DNA of 64,000 bases from Silurus meridionalis (GCF_014805685.1 NC_060902.1:2368645-2432644), one strand, 5' to 3'. Counted from the first letter of the stretch, positions 11,238-23,289 are shown. Program-made: numbers and translations. Notes: generated by a model not told the origin, from the letters alone.

Positions 11238-14200
11238 ATGAAAGTTCTTCTCGAGGAGGTCCCGATGTTCACCATGATGTCCTCCGCGGTGCGCCTCCTG
11301 GCTCCTCTCCTCCTCCTGCTGTTCTTCACCGTTCCCGAGCCGGGATCCTGTGAGGCGGAGGTCAGCGGCGTCCTGGAGCCGTACGACCTGCTGTTCGACA
11401 ACGCCGTGGAGGCGTACTATAAGCAGGACTGGCTCTCGGTCATCCTGAACATGGAGCGAGCGCTGAGGACCAAAGAGACGGTGCGCAGTGCGAAGGCGCG
11501 GTGTCGCCGGTCGTGCGCCGACCTCGCCGCCTTCCAGAGCGCCGGAGCCCACGAGCCCGTCCCGCTGCCCGGCGCCGGTCCCGTGGAGGACCTCGGCTTC
11601 TTCCAGCGCATCCTGCAGAGGGCCGACTGCATGAGACGCTGCGAGGAGGAGAAACTCGGGCCGTCGTCCGTGCACAAGATCAGCGACGAGGTGGAGCTCG
11701 AGTTTAAGAAAAGGACGCCTTATAATTACCTGCAAGTGGCTTATTTCAAGGTAAACGCAAAAATCCTCTCATTCACTGCCCTTCTTCGCATGTAACACTT
11801 CCCTTCATGCACCTTTCAAAGGACTTCTTTCACCAAGAAACACACGAAATAAACGCTTTAATAAACCCTTATAATAAACCACAAGTTATTTTTCACGTCC
11901 CAATGATGAATGAACTTTTCAAGGAATCGACTCTTTCGAATCCCAAAACGACTCACTGCCTTTATTTCAAGAGTTCACTTACATTTTATCTTTGAGAATT
12001 TACTTTCGCAATCTGATGCGTTACAGATAACCGATTCGCTTTCCATTGACTTAAAATCTCGTTAAATAATTAAAAAATCACTAATTTACTAATCCCATTG
12101 TAAGTATACAGCTCTGTTGACTCATTATCGGTCATGACGTTCTAGCTATTGATTTCTCTTATACCAGTTATCAATTACGAGTAGTTTCATAAAATATTGA
12201 TTCGAATTTACATGAAAAATGTAGAATTGCTAACATTTCCCCCAAAAAACACTGGTTTTCTATTCGAGTCGACTCTCAGCCAGAGGAGTCGATTCCTTTC
12301 CAAACGACCCCCCTCTCTCCAGTGATTTTCGGGTGCCACGTCTTTAGGTGGAGTTAAAGTGGTACGTGCCGAGACACATTTAAAGTTGCTGGAAAGTTCC
12401 CTCAAAGTCAGCGATATTTCCATTCAATCCTGAATGATAAAAATATTTAGCATTTTATATAAAATTAAATTAAACAAAACTGCTTTTATTCTCTATTCAA
12501 GTGCTAACGTGAGATGGTACATCCCAAATAGGATCAAAAGCGGTAACCATGGTGATGTTTTTTGGCGTATGCGGAAGTAATTAGTTTATTAACTTGTAAT
12601 AACTTGAATATAAACTGTAATTAGGATAAAAATACCAATACAAATATACCATTAAAATTTAAATATTTAATATACTATAATCTTTTTTATTCAAACCGAT
12701 ATCTTATATCCTTATGTCCTAATTCATTATTTTTTCATTAGATTAATTTATTTATTAGAAATTTTTCAACGTTTCACCACATCAAAGATTATGAATTTGT
12801 TATTGCGTGACATTTTTCTTTATAAAATATTGTTCCTCTCACCCTGTAACTTTGACGTAATTCCAAATGCAGTATATGATAAATATTTTTGTCAGTTTGC
12901 CATTTTATAATAATAAAAATAGTTTTTTTGTAAATCCAGCACAGTATAACTTATGCAATGACAATTGTAATTAATACGATCGATGCGCGCGTGTCCGCAG
13001 ATAAACAAGCTGGATAAAGCTGTTGCCGCGGCGAACACGTTCTACATAGCGAACCCGGACCACATGGAGATGAGACAGAACCTGGAATATTACGGCATGA
13101 TGGCAGGCGTGCAGGACACGGACTATAAGGACCTCGAGGCCAGGCCGCACATGGTGAGACGCATTGGTGATGTCGAAACGCTCGGGATCGCCTTTACACT
13201 GAGTTAAAAATGACACGTAAGATGCGATGTTTCAGGACGAGTTTCTGGACGGGAAGCGGCTGTACAGCGCAGACGATTTTCCCTCCTCCATCGGATACTT
13301 CGAGAAGGCGCTCGAGGAGTATTTCGACGCCGACGCGGAGTGCCGGGCGCTGTGCGAGGGCGAGTACGAATACGACGGATACAACTACATGGAGTACAGC
13401 GCCGACCTTTTCCAGTCCATCACAGGCAAGTGGCGGCGGGTTTCGTTTTAGAGAGCGTTTCCTGTGTATCGGTGTTTACACGGCTGATTCTTTTCCTACA
13501 GATCACTACCTGTACGTTCTGAACTGCAAGCAGAACTGCGCTGTGGAGCTGGCGTCCACCGCCGGAAGTCAAAAACCGTTCGAAGACTTCCTGCCTTCAC
13601 ATTTGAACTACCTCCAGTTTTCCTACTATAACAGTACGACGCATGATCAGTTCATCCCAGTAGCCCATTTGTTTAAGAGCGTATCAAACGCATGTTGAAA
13701 ACCGTGTCTCTTTTTCCAGGTGAGCAGTACGAGAAGGCCATCGAATGTGCTAAAACCTTCCTCCTTTTCCATCCTGACGATCAAGTGATGAAGCAGAACT
13801 TGGCGTATTACTCAGTCATACTGGGAGAAGATAAAGCTGCTGCTATTACAGCCAGAAAGGTTCTCACATCCTACACGACTCTACTAACGTTTATCAGAGC
13901 TGAACAATTTTGTCTGGTTGTTTGACCCCCGTTCGCATTTCCGCCTGGTGTTTATTTACCTTTTGGCTTGTTGAAACGTCACAGCAATGAATAAAAAACA
14001 CTTAAAGGCGAGGACAGTTCTGCATTTGGTCTGAAGTAAAACAGCAGACAAAAAACATGAAGAAATTATGTTCCACTAGATTTTTGGAGATTGTAGGTGA
14101 GGTGAGGAGACCTGGGGTGCAGTCAGCGTTCACATTCACACTCAAGGGTTGAGTTCAGAGCTTTATAGCAGGAGATCTTCCACTTCAACCCATGTAAAGC

Positions 14201-14566
14201 ATAACTTCATGGAGCTGGCATTGCCATGCTGGAACAAGGTTTGGGTCTCCCAGTACAAGCGAAGGGTAAATTTCATTCCACAGCATCCAAAGACGTCTTA
14301 TACAATAACAGTTTGCAGAAGAAGCACATATGGCTGAAAAGTCGGGTGTCCCAATACTTTTGGGGATGTAATTGGTAATAAAGTATTGATGTGGTTATTA
14401 CTCTTGTGCCTCCAGGTGGTTGAGCAGTACATCAAAAATTCCTTGCTGGAGAAAGAGCTCTTGTACTTTGGATATGAAATTTTTGGAATCGCGTTCGTCG
14501 ATCCGGTAAGTGTTGTTTTTTTTTATCCCAAACCTGACGTTCGTTATGTATTCTGATTTCCTCACG

Positions 14567-14613
<47 letters not shown>

Positions 14614-16443
14614 TGTGTTTTTCAGGACACGTGGACACCGGAAGAGATCATGCCTAAGAAACTCAGGGACAAGCAAAAGTAATAAACAATTCTGATATTT
14701 GATTCTTAACCCTGAGATCTGCAGTGAGTACACTATATGGTTAAGAGTATTGGGACACCTGCGGTTGAAGGCTTTGGTCTTTGGATGCTGTAGCATGACA
14801 TTTTTCTTTCACTTGAACTAGGAGACCCAAAACCCGTTCCAGCATGACAATGCCCCTGTGCACAAACAAATCTTCTGGTCAGGTGTCCACAAACTTTTGT
14901 CCATATACTGTGCAGTTGAAACTTTTAACGTTTCTTGTCAGGTGGCATTTTCTTCACATATATATAATATAAAGTTTGATCTATTCTTTTATTAATGTTT
15001 TTATTGATTTTGCTTTAAAAAAACTTTTTCTACAATATACTAAACATCTTCAGGACCGAGGACGTTCTTAATGTGCGTGTGTGTGTGTGTGTGTATATGA
15101 GGTAGAGACAGCAGTATAAAATGTTTTTGTTTGATATTGTGTGTATATATAAAATCATCGTCAGCCTCTCAGAGCATGTGTCTGTGGTGTTCAGGGCTGA
15201 CAGAGAGACCGCAGCTCGTATCACAGAGGAGATCAGCAATCTCATGAAGGACATCGAGACGCTAGTGGAGGAGAAGAACAAGGAGTCATCGGACATAGCC
15301 ACACTACTTAAAGATGGTGAGCATGGCGATGGTTGCACACACCCTTAAGAAAAATCAAAATCAAGATGAAATGTGTTTAAATGTACTATGTGTTGCTGCT
15401 AGGGTCAGTACATTGACACCTCCTCCAGAGGACAGCTTGGTGCTCGACGGCATCACGGTCAGCATGACGTCCAAAACTCTGAACGGTTCCCAGAGAGTCG
15501 TGCTGGACGGAGTCATCACAGCCGACGAGTGCCGCGAATTACACCGCCTTTCAAACGTACGTGTTTCGATTCTCTGTACTGAATAAACCCCCCGTGTGAT
15601 ACAGGGATACAGGTGTCTCACACGCGGAGTGAGATTTCATGATTCTGACTCCTGAGTCATGATTCAGGAGTCAGAGGAGTCACGATTCATGACAGGAGAC
15701 TTCAGATTATGACTTGAGGAGTCATGATTCAGGAGTCGGAGGAGTCACGATTCATGACTTGACATGAGGAGTCATGATTCAGGAGTCATTTTTTGCACAT
15801 AGTGTAGCTTAGAACATTTCTTGAACATATCTAATGCATACAAAAGTATTCTTAGAAATGAGGAAAAGAAAATCAGACAGAAAAACAAATAAATTCTGGA
15901 TAAATAAAAAGAAAGTAAAGATGCCTTGTACTTGTCACATGTTGATACACTATCCCTGGGGCAAAGAGGGTTTAAGGGCCTTTCTCAAGGGCCCCAAGAG
16001 AGACAATACCGGGGCTTGAACCCACAACCTTCCGTTTACATTCATGCATTTGGCAGACGCCCTTATCTTCAATTCAGAGGCTGTGTGCTTGCTGTAGCAC
16101 CTTTCTGTCGTAGTTTATCATGAAACAGATGATCAGGAGAATCAGAGTAGGTGTGTGTCCTGCTCAAGTGAAGCTCAGCATTGCAAACGTGTTCAGTTAC
16201 CACGTTTGACCTTTTTGCTTTAGACGGCGGCGCAGAAAGGCGACGGCTACCGGGGAAGGCCGAGCCCTCACTCTCCCAGCGAGATGTTCCAGGGTGTCAC
16301 TATTCTCAAAGCGCTCAAGGTGAGACTTTTGTGGAAAGTTCTTCTACATCGTGTTTTTTTTTTTTTTTTTCTAAAGATTGTCGTTATGGTATTTAGATGT
16401 CTGTGATGTTACCATTTGTCCACTCCTGTAGATCAGACCTGAG

Positions 16444-16491
<48 letters not shown>

Positions 16492-17305
16492 CAGCTCGGT
16501 CAGGAAGGCGTGCTCCCCCTGAAGAGCGCTCGTCTGTTCTTTGACCTTAGCGAGAAGGTGCGCAAAGTGGTGGAGTCATACTTCAGCCTCCAGTCTCCTC
16601 TGTACTTCTCCTACTCGCACCTGGTTTGCCGCTCCGCCATCGAAGGTGAGAGGAGCTACATCCTGCAGCTCGAATCTGAGAAGTAGATCTACGTATCGTT
16701 CAGGCCAAAAATCTGTACACCTAAGTGAAGATATTCAATCTCATTTTTTTTTAACAAAAGTATTGAACCCCCTTCTTCTATGTCAGTACCTTTACTAATG
16801 CTCTTGTGGCTGAACGACAAAATCACAAAATCTAGTGGAACATCTTCCCAGAAGAACGGGAAGCAAATGGGGATTAAATGTAGATTAAGATGTTTAATAA
16901 CCAAATACCAGTCGTATGCTCAGGTATCCAGGAACATTTGTTGATATTGTGTATATGCGTGTTCCTGTGCAGAGAAACAAGAAGACCGAGACGACCTGAG
17001 CCACCCGGTGCACGTGGATAACTGCCTCCTGATCTCCGAGCTGAACGAGTGCATCAAAGAGCCGCCAGCATACACACACCGAGACTACAGGTACAACCAC
17101 GAAACACCAGCGAGCACAACACACAGCCGCGATTCGGTTGTGAGCGCAGTGTAACAGCGTCCGGCCTTTTTCCCCTCAGCGCCATCCTGTACCTCAACGA
17201 CGACTTCGAAGGAGGAGATTTCATCTTCACCGAGCTCGATGCCAAAACCATCACGGTAAGAAGTTCTCAGATGTGTGCATTAGGAACGTGCTGTAAAGTT
17301 TTAGC

Positions 17306-17359
<54 letters not shown>

Positions 17360-17460
17360 CCATAAGGTATTTTTCATAACACTTACTGCTTACTTCACTT
17401 CCTAAACAGGATTATCTTTCAGAAATGATTTCTCCTTCATATTCATTCACTCTCTTGCTC

Positions 17461-17519
<59 letters not shown>

Positions 17520-17845
17520 GTGTCTCTGTCTGTCTCATTCTGTGTCTCATTATGTCTTTCTTTCTCTCTCTATCTGTCCATGTCCCTCTCTCTGTCTGTC
17601 GGTGTCTCTGTCTCCTTTTGTTTCTCTCTCTGTCTGTCTGTCTGTTTTATTGTGTGTCTCTCCTTCTGTTTTTCTTTCTCTCTATCTCTATGTCTCTCTC
17701 TCTCTCTGTCGGTCTTATTCTGTGTCTCATTGTGTGTCTCTCCTTCTGTTTCTCTCTCTGTCTCTTTCTGTTTCTCTCTCTCTGTCTGTCTGTCTGTGTC
17801 TCATTCTGTTTCTTTTTCTGTTTCTTTATCTCTCTTTGTGTGTGT

Positions 17846-17882
<37 letters not shown>

Positions 17883-18160
17883 GGCGGTGGTGAAGCCTCA
17901 GTGTGGTCGTATCGTGGCATTCGGGGCTGGGAAGGAGAATCCTCATGGTGTGCGAGCAGTAAAGAGAGGACAGAGATGTGCAGTGGCTCTGTGGTTCACT
18001 CTCGATCCTCGACACAACGAGAAGGTGAGACTCAGTACACTGTCTTTTATCACTAATATACCTTCATCTTCATCTTCATCTCTCTTACCATCACATTATG
18101 GTAGTAGACTGTGGACAGTCTGTCTGTCTGTCTGTCAGTCTGTCCTGATAATGCTTGTAG

Positions 18161-18252
<92 letters not shown>

Positions 18253-18937
18253 GCACAAGAACACAAAAGTTCTTGTAAACATTAAAATAATGAGTTTAAT
18301 ATGTCTGAAGCTCTTGATGACAGAAATCAGGCTGATTTGAATGTTTTCAGTATAAAATCTTTATGGAAATCTGAACATGTTGGTTACACTGAATATACAA
18401 TAAACATCTCGGATGATCTCCTGCCTTCATTTCACTCTCCCACTTTTCCATGTTCCTCAGGAGCGAATCCAGGCGGAAGAGCTGTTAAAAATGCTCTCCA
18501 GCCCACTGAACGCAGACTTCCAGAGATCGGAGGAGGACAGGAGCGACGAGGCGATGCCGGAGAAGGACAGCGTGAAACCTGATGGAGAAAAAACAACCAC
18601 AGAAAAGGAAGAAGAAACAAAAACACCCAGGGAAGAGCAAACGATTGAAAAACCAGAGGAGAAGAAGGAGACGAGCACCGACTCGAAAGCAGAGACGAAG
18701 ATGGTAAGCAAAACCAAACCCCCGAAATCCACATCGACGGTAAAATCGAAAGCTAAAACGGCGACGAAAAGCAAACCAGCAGGAAAAGTGAAGACGAAAA
18801 CGAAAGAGGCAGAAAAGTCCAAAACAGCAGACAAAAAGGAAAAGTTAGCCGACAAGAAGAAAACAAAAACGTCATCCAAACAGCTGAAAACAAAAAGCTC
18901 AAAATCAGACTCTCAGAAGAAAAAAGATGAATTATGA
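11238..18937 (+). CDS. p3h1: Prolyl 3-hydroxylase 1 (leprecan, P3H1), 15 exons
   Basis: ER enzyme that, with CRTAP and cyclophilin B, 3-hydroxylates collagen prolines. Exons: 11238-11750, 13001-13153, 13236-13425, 13502-13633, 13720-13859, 14416-14505, 14626-14678, 15195-15316, 15429-15556, 16224-16319, 16495-16645, 16973-17090, 17180-17255, 17884-18024, 18461-18937. Phases agree throughout, giving 859 residues. A hydrophobic signal segment lies near residues 17-37. CxxxC motifs are at 89-93, 131-135, 258-262 and 294-298. The dioxygenase domain has iron ligands His603, Asp605 (PVHVDNC) and His675 (ENPHGV), and Arg685 for 2-oxoglutarate. KDEL ends the protein. Human P3H1 has about 736 residues; the extra length is mostly a lysine/threonine/glutamate-rich tail encoded by the last exon. 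The first ATG of the frame was chosen; Met10, Met13 or Met14 are alternatives. Intron 3 appears to use a GC donor. The exon 9 acceptor was chosen by phase. Confidence 0.93.
11751..13000 (+). other. P3H1 intron 1
   Basis: About 1.25 kb, AT-rich, between GTAAAC and a GTGTCCGCAG acceptor. I see no repeat family or gene in it. Confidence 0.7.
13426..13501 (+). other. Short GC-AG intron 3 of P3H1
   Basis: The exon ends ATCACAG and the intron starts GCAAGT, ending TTCCTACAG. Only this border rebuilds the conserved Ile-Thr-Asp-His-Tyr junction in phase, so the donor is GC instead of GT. Length 76 bp. Confidence 0.75.
14096..14385 (-). mobile_element. Tc1-type MITE fragment in P3H1 intron 5
   Basis: Ends with GGTGTCCCAATACTTTTGGG, the reverse complement of a terminal repeat seen at 63104 and 14729. 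The internal stretch around TATAGCAGGAGATCTTCCAC matches the 63104 copy in inverse orientation. No transposase. Confidence 0.65.
14564..14612. repeat. (CT)n microsatellite in P3H1 intron 6
   Basis: Pure CT run ending about 13 bp before the exon 7 acceptor, so it extends the polypyrimidine tract. Confidence 0.95.
14729..14913 (+). mobile_element. Short Tc1-type MITE in P3H1 intron 7
   Basis: About 185 bp with inverted ends: TACACTATATGG...TATTGGGACACC at the left and GTGTCCACAAACTTTTGTCC at the right. Internally deleted relative to the 63104 copy. Confidence 0.7.
15636..15790. repeat. Tandem repeat of GAGTCATGATTCAGGAGTC type in P3H1 intron 9
   Basis: Several imperfect units of GAGTCATGATTCAGGAGTC and GGAGTCACGATTCATGAC alternate over about 150 bp. 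The unit is itself partly palindromic (TCATGA, GATTC/GAGTC). Confidence 0.75.
15926..16090 (-). mobile_element. tRNA-derived SINE fragment, minus orientation, plus associated tail motif
   Basis: Contains TTAAGGGCCTTTCTCAAGGG and CGGGGCTTGAACCCACAACC, as in the 9736 copy. The adjoining TTTGGCAGACGCCCTTATC at about 16050 is the reverse of a motif also present at 37325. Confidence 0.6.
16447..16491. repeat. (TG)n microsatellite in P3H1 intron 10
   Basis: TG run abutting the ACAG acceptor of exon 11. It replaces a normal pyrimidine tract with alternating TG. Confidence 0.95.
16800..16900 (+). mobile_element. Tc1-type MITE fragment in P3H1 intron 11
   Basis: CTAGTGGAACATCTTCCCAG followed by AAGCAAATGGGGATTAAATG matches the 3' half of the 63104 element in direct orientation. 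Confidence 0.55.
17310..17882. repeat. TG run and long pyrimidine (CT/CTGT) tract filling P3H1 intron 13
   Basis: TG repeat at about 17310-17356, then an almost unbroken C/T-strand tract from about 17434 to 17882 made of TCTC and TCTG/TTTC words. It runs directly into the exon 14 acceptor CCAG. It reads as open frames on both strands only because of its composition. Confidence 0.9.
18157..18252. repeat. (ATCT)n microsatellite in P3H1 intron 14
   Basis: About 95 bp of uninterrupted ATCT, preceded by a short CTGT run at 18120-18140. Confidence 0.97.
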
Positions 18938-19128
18938 GCTTTTTTTTTTTTTTTTTTTGTGAATTTGTTTTTTCTTTTGACTGAAAATGACAACCTGATT
19001 CAGAATTTTTGATATTTTCTTCTTTGCTACTTTTTTATTATGAAAAAAAAAAAACTCCAGGACACAAAGAAATGCAGCAACAAACTGTTACGGAATATTC
19101 CTACCAAAAAGATACGAGCCATACCTGA

Positions 19129-19134
19129 AATAAA
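19129..19134 (+). terminator. P3H1 polyadenylation signal
   Basis: AATAAA about 190 bp after the stop at 18937, followed by a GTGTGTGTCT stretch at 19154 that could serve as the GU-rich downstream element. Confidence 0.55.
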
Positions 19135-19161
19135 ATCATTTTATTTTAACAATGTGTGTGT

Positions 19162-19195
<34 letters not shown>

Positions 19196-20818
19196 CTTTT
19201 ATTTATTTATTTATTTATTTATTTATTCTTTTTGTTTTTCTGGCTCATATTCGAGCTCTTTTTGTTAGAAACAATGACATTGCAAATGTACAGTATCTAA
19301 AAAATACACACTATATCCACCCTTGAAAGTTACAGACATACCTTTTTGTTTTGTTGTATATGTTTAATCCTTATATGTGGCTAATAATAAGAAATTACAG
19401 AAAAATAAATACATACATCAAGAAAATAAATCCTTAATCCTTTAATAATTAGGGTTGTACAGAACCTGCCTTTAATTTAGGGTTGTTTTTTTTTTTGGAA
19501 AACAAAGCAAGAAAATGTCAAAATTGTCACCACTATGAGCCTTCTTCGATCACCTTTTGTAAAAATATAAGATAATAATACCATTAAAGCACCGAAACTA
19601 TCGATACTCCAGGATTCCCAGTTTCTAGGAGAACCTGCTGGTTGGTGTGATGTGAGATGTGAGACAGAGGTTTTATTTAACGTCTTGGAAGAATTTCTTT
19701 AGGAATGATCTGTTCTGCATTCATGTAAATGGGCACTAGATGGCAGTGTTTCATCAGCTCTGAGTCGGAAATACGTTTTTTTTTTTTTAGTCTACGTGCT
19801 TAAAAAATAAACAAACAAAGAAATAAATAATAATGATAATCTTCACTGACGCCATAATTTCATGAAAGCACTTAAAATATACTTTATTGTCTAAAATGCA
19901 CATTTTTTTGGAATATTTTATCAACCTGAACTTTTTTTTAATTATAACTGGTATAATCATTACTTGAATTCAATTCCAATAATTTTACCAATTGTGTTGT
20001 TTGTTTGTTTGTTATGTTTTATTCTTATTCTTATTCTTCTTCTTATTATTATTATTGCTGTGGTTCATATCCAAGCTCTTAAAAATTAAATAATTTTTTT
20101 ATTTTATTTTGGAAATGTTATATTTGTCTTTTTTTGTGCATCTAGAAAAAAAAGAAAAAAAAAAAAAAGCTCCACCCTTGGAAGATATAAACCCTTTTTT
20201 TGTTTTTCTTTGAACAGAAAAATAAGTTCACACATTAAGGATACAAATATAAAATTATATGATAAAAAAAAAATTATACTCTTCAGTAATTAAAATATTA
20301 TACATTTTGTATCATTTATCTAATTTGAGTATATTTAATTTGACTTCTTGTTTAATTATTTTCTCTTTTTTTAATGACACCACACAGATGAAGGGATTCC
20401 TCCAGGCAGACACTGTATTCATTATATACATTATTATAATTGTTCTTTCTGTTAGTTTCGGTTAATGTTTTTATTTTTGAGAACAATTTGCAAACTAAAT
20501 CAAAATTGAAACTCCTTCATGGCCTCTGCTTGCACACTTGCATTTTTGCTGTGGTGTTTTTTTTTTCTGAGCAGCTGAAACAGAAAAACCCGTGTCCCAC
20601 CCAAAACTGTTATCTATGCAAACACTTGGTGAAACATAATCAGTGGCACCGGATAGCTCGAATTATCCCCTTTAATTGGACGCCTCTGAAAAATAGAACG
20701 TCATCGCAGCTGGAGTCAAACGCACGAGTTTGGAATGAAGAACAAACCCACTGTGGATCTGATACCATCTGAGTTAGAAATGTCCAACGTCCTTTGCTTT
20801 GAAGTGAGACATGGGGCT

Positions 20819-20849
<31 letters not shown>

Positions 20850-21060
20850 CAACACAGTGTAATCAAGTCTGTGTGGGTTTTCCATGTGAATAGAACGTGG
20901 CCCACACATGGACATGACTGTGAAGACCACAGTGACAAGACGTAGGAGAACAGCAGATCTTACCACATCATATTAAAAAAGATGGCGTCTTTTCAGACAC
21001 TCCACAGTTTTCTTTTTTCTAGATAGACATGAACAAGAATGAAAAAGTTCATAGTTCAAA
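19135..21060. other. Intergenic, A/T-rich
   Basis: Holds (TTA)n near 19168-19193, (TTTA)n near 19197-19228, a (TG)n run at 20821-20848 and many A/T homopolymers. Short frames here are compositional. No gene recognised. Confidence 0.5.
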
Positions 21061-21079
21061 GAACAAATACATGCAAAAG

Positions 21080-21930
21080 TCATCTATCTACCCACCAAAA
21101 TTGTAGTGAGCTAGTTAGTTACCAGTAAATAAGAACGTAGTCAGCCAGCTAATGTAGCTAATGTAGTTAGCTAGCTATTTTTATTAAATAAGAACTGTCA
21201 GCTAGTTAGCTAATATTAAAATTTTGCCAGCCAGCTAGTTACAAGTAAATAAAAAGTCATCAACTAGTGAGCGACATGTAAAAAGTAGTCAGTTAGTTTG
21301 CTATCTATAAAATGTAGTCAGCTCGCTAGTCACATCAACAAAATAATTATCCGTAAATAAAAAGTAGTCAGCTCGCTGGTTACATCAACAAGCTAATCAG
21401 TAAAAGAAATAAGTATTCAGCTAGCTAGTTACCATTAAATAAGAACGTAGTCAGACAGCTAGCTACCAGTGTTTAAAAGTGTAGTCAGCTAGCTAGTTAT
21501 CATTAAATAAGAACTGTCAGCTAGTTAGCTAATATAAAAAATGTAGCCAGCTAGCTAGTTATCAGTAAATAAAAAGTCATCAGCTAGTGAGCGACATGTG
21601 AAACGTAGTCAGTTAGTTTGCTTTCTATAAAATGTAGTCAATTAAAAGGTAGCGAATTACCAGCAAAAAAGTAGTCAGCTCGCTAATCACATCAACAAAA
21701 TAATTATCAGTAAATGAAAAGTATTCAGCTCGCTAGTTACATCAACAAGCTAATCAGTAAAAAAAATAGTCAGCTAGCTAGTTACCATTAAATAAGGATT
21801 GTGAGCTGGTTAGCTAATATTAAAAAAGTAGTCAGCTCGCTAGTTACATCAAGCTAATCAGTATATATTAATAAAAAAATAGTCAGCTAGCTAGTTACCA
21901 TTAAATATTTAGCTAGCTAGCTTAGCCATA
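21080..21930. repeat. Degenerate minisatellite with a higher-order period of about 320-355 bp
   Basis: Subunits of about 30-36 bp built on GTAGTCAGCTAGCTAGTTAC and CAGTAAATAAAAAG recur throughout. Distinct subunits return in the same order: GAACTGTCAGCTAGTTAGC at 21192 and 21511, GTCATC..CTAGTGAGCGACATGT at 21255 and 21575, and CACATCAACAAAATAATTAT near 21332 and 21689. An extra ~34-bp subunit sits in the second round. Confidence 0.8.
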
Positions 21931-22597
21931 CTGTATGTTTCAAGCCAGTTTTTGGTCATATGAAGTGCCGTATTGTTCTAAGTAAATGGATTAGCATAAA
22001 TAACTGAGGTGAAAAATATCCTGTGAAAGATACAAAAGAACTAAAAACGAGTTTGGTGTCCATTTTGAAAGTTCGCGTGTGTCCTGCAAAACAAGACACA
22101 GGACACTTTGTCTTCACGAGGACTGGTGTGGATTTGAGTGGGATGAGGTGATCTATTGTTTCGATGCTACAGTATGGCGCAGCACAGAACTACTTCTCTT
22201 GCTCTTCCTTACAGGAACGTCACTCCGGTTAGCATATCCTGTTGTGTCTACAGGTTGTCTTTTAACTCTTTCATTAGCTGAAAAACAATAGCAGTAGTTT
22301 GTTTTGTGCAGTAAAAGAGTATAAGACGCCAGGTTATGGTTCTTCACCTGGTTATAATGCTAGTGATGCAGGATTAGCACTGGGAGGGATTCAGATTTAA
22401 TCACAGAGAGGGAAAGAGCGTGTTGTAGCACACAAAGCCGAATTCACTACAGGAAATGTCTGGAGTGAATAGAAGCGAGTGTGTTCTGTACTTTGTTCGA
22501 AAATAAAGATCTTGTTTCTTTTCTTGTGAGCAAAGGCTTTTGAACTGTAGCGATTAAAAAAATCTCATGGTGGTTTCCAGGGAGCCAGACGTAGCAC

Positions 22598-22637
<40 letters not shown>

Positions 22638-22860
22638 TACTTTTGTCTCTCTTTCTCTTTCCCTTTAGCGCAGGATTAAGCCAGACCCAGCAGGACGCAG
22701 CCTGACGAAACGAATTCCAGCGCTCGGAGTTGAAAAGGTGGACAGCAGGAGAACAACCTAACACAAGTTTTTTAATGAGGCCAAGGGAAAACATGCTTCT
22801 ATCACACTAATAATCGTTGTTTGTTCTGTTTGTTTTGTTAATGAAAACTTCAAGAGGCGC
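21931..22860. other. Intergenic
   Basis: Contains a (CT)n run at about 22600-22640. No coding exon, SINE or transposon is recognised. Confidence 0.45.
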
Positions 22861-23240
22861 TTATAGAGCTGCATGATACCTACATAAGCCAGTATGACTT
22901 GTTATGAAAACCTGCAATTGACAATTTTTTGTAACACTTGTTATAGACGGTAGTTATAGCATAATGCCTAGAAGAGCCCTTTGTGACCAGTGACCTACAC
23001 CTTTATAAACATTAATCTAGCATTTGTTACAGAAGGTGATTAGAATGCTGCCTGAACCCTACATAAGCCATTTATGACGAGTTATGAAAACCTGTAGATA
23101 CATGAACCTAGCATTTTTTGTAACACTTGTTATAGAGCTGCATGATGCCTAGAAGAGGACTTTGTGACAAGTGACTTACACCTTTATAAACATTTATCTA
23201 GCATTTGTTACAGAAGGTGGTTATAATGCTACATGATGCC
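22860..23240. repeat. Degenerate repeat, ACATAAGCC / TTATGAC type
   Basis: Two to three imperfect copies of a unit with TTATGAAAACCTG, TAACACTTGTTATAGA and TTATAAACATTAATCTAGC. It resembles the larger array at 49.2-50.7 kb and continues at about 24180-24300 beyond a LINE fragment. Confidence 0.5.
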
Positions 23241-23289
23241 TCAGGAAAAGTAGGTCTTCACCCATCGCTTATAGATAGCCAATGACTTC

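Noticed and set aside
11085..11735. 216-codon open frame on the minus strand over P3H1 exon 1
   Set aside because: It is the antisense shadow of a GC-rich coding exon, with no start context, splice logic or family resemblance.
15401..15428. Earlier acceptor for P3H1 exon 9 (GCTAG at 15398-15402 or GTCAG at 15404-15408)
   Set aside because: Both put the following conserved sequence (LNGSQRVVLDGVI) out of frame; CTCCAG ending at 15428 keeps phase.
17425..18285. 286-codon Ser/Leu-rich frame on the plus strand and Arg/Glu-rich frames opposite
   Set aside because: Produced by the CT-rich tract and ATCT repeats, reading through P3H1 exon 14 in a wrong frame.
21080..21930. CRISPR-like regularly spaced repeat
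   Set aside because: Units are degenerate, contiguous and without unique spacers, in a vertebrate genome; it is a minisatellite.
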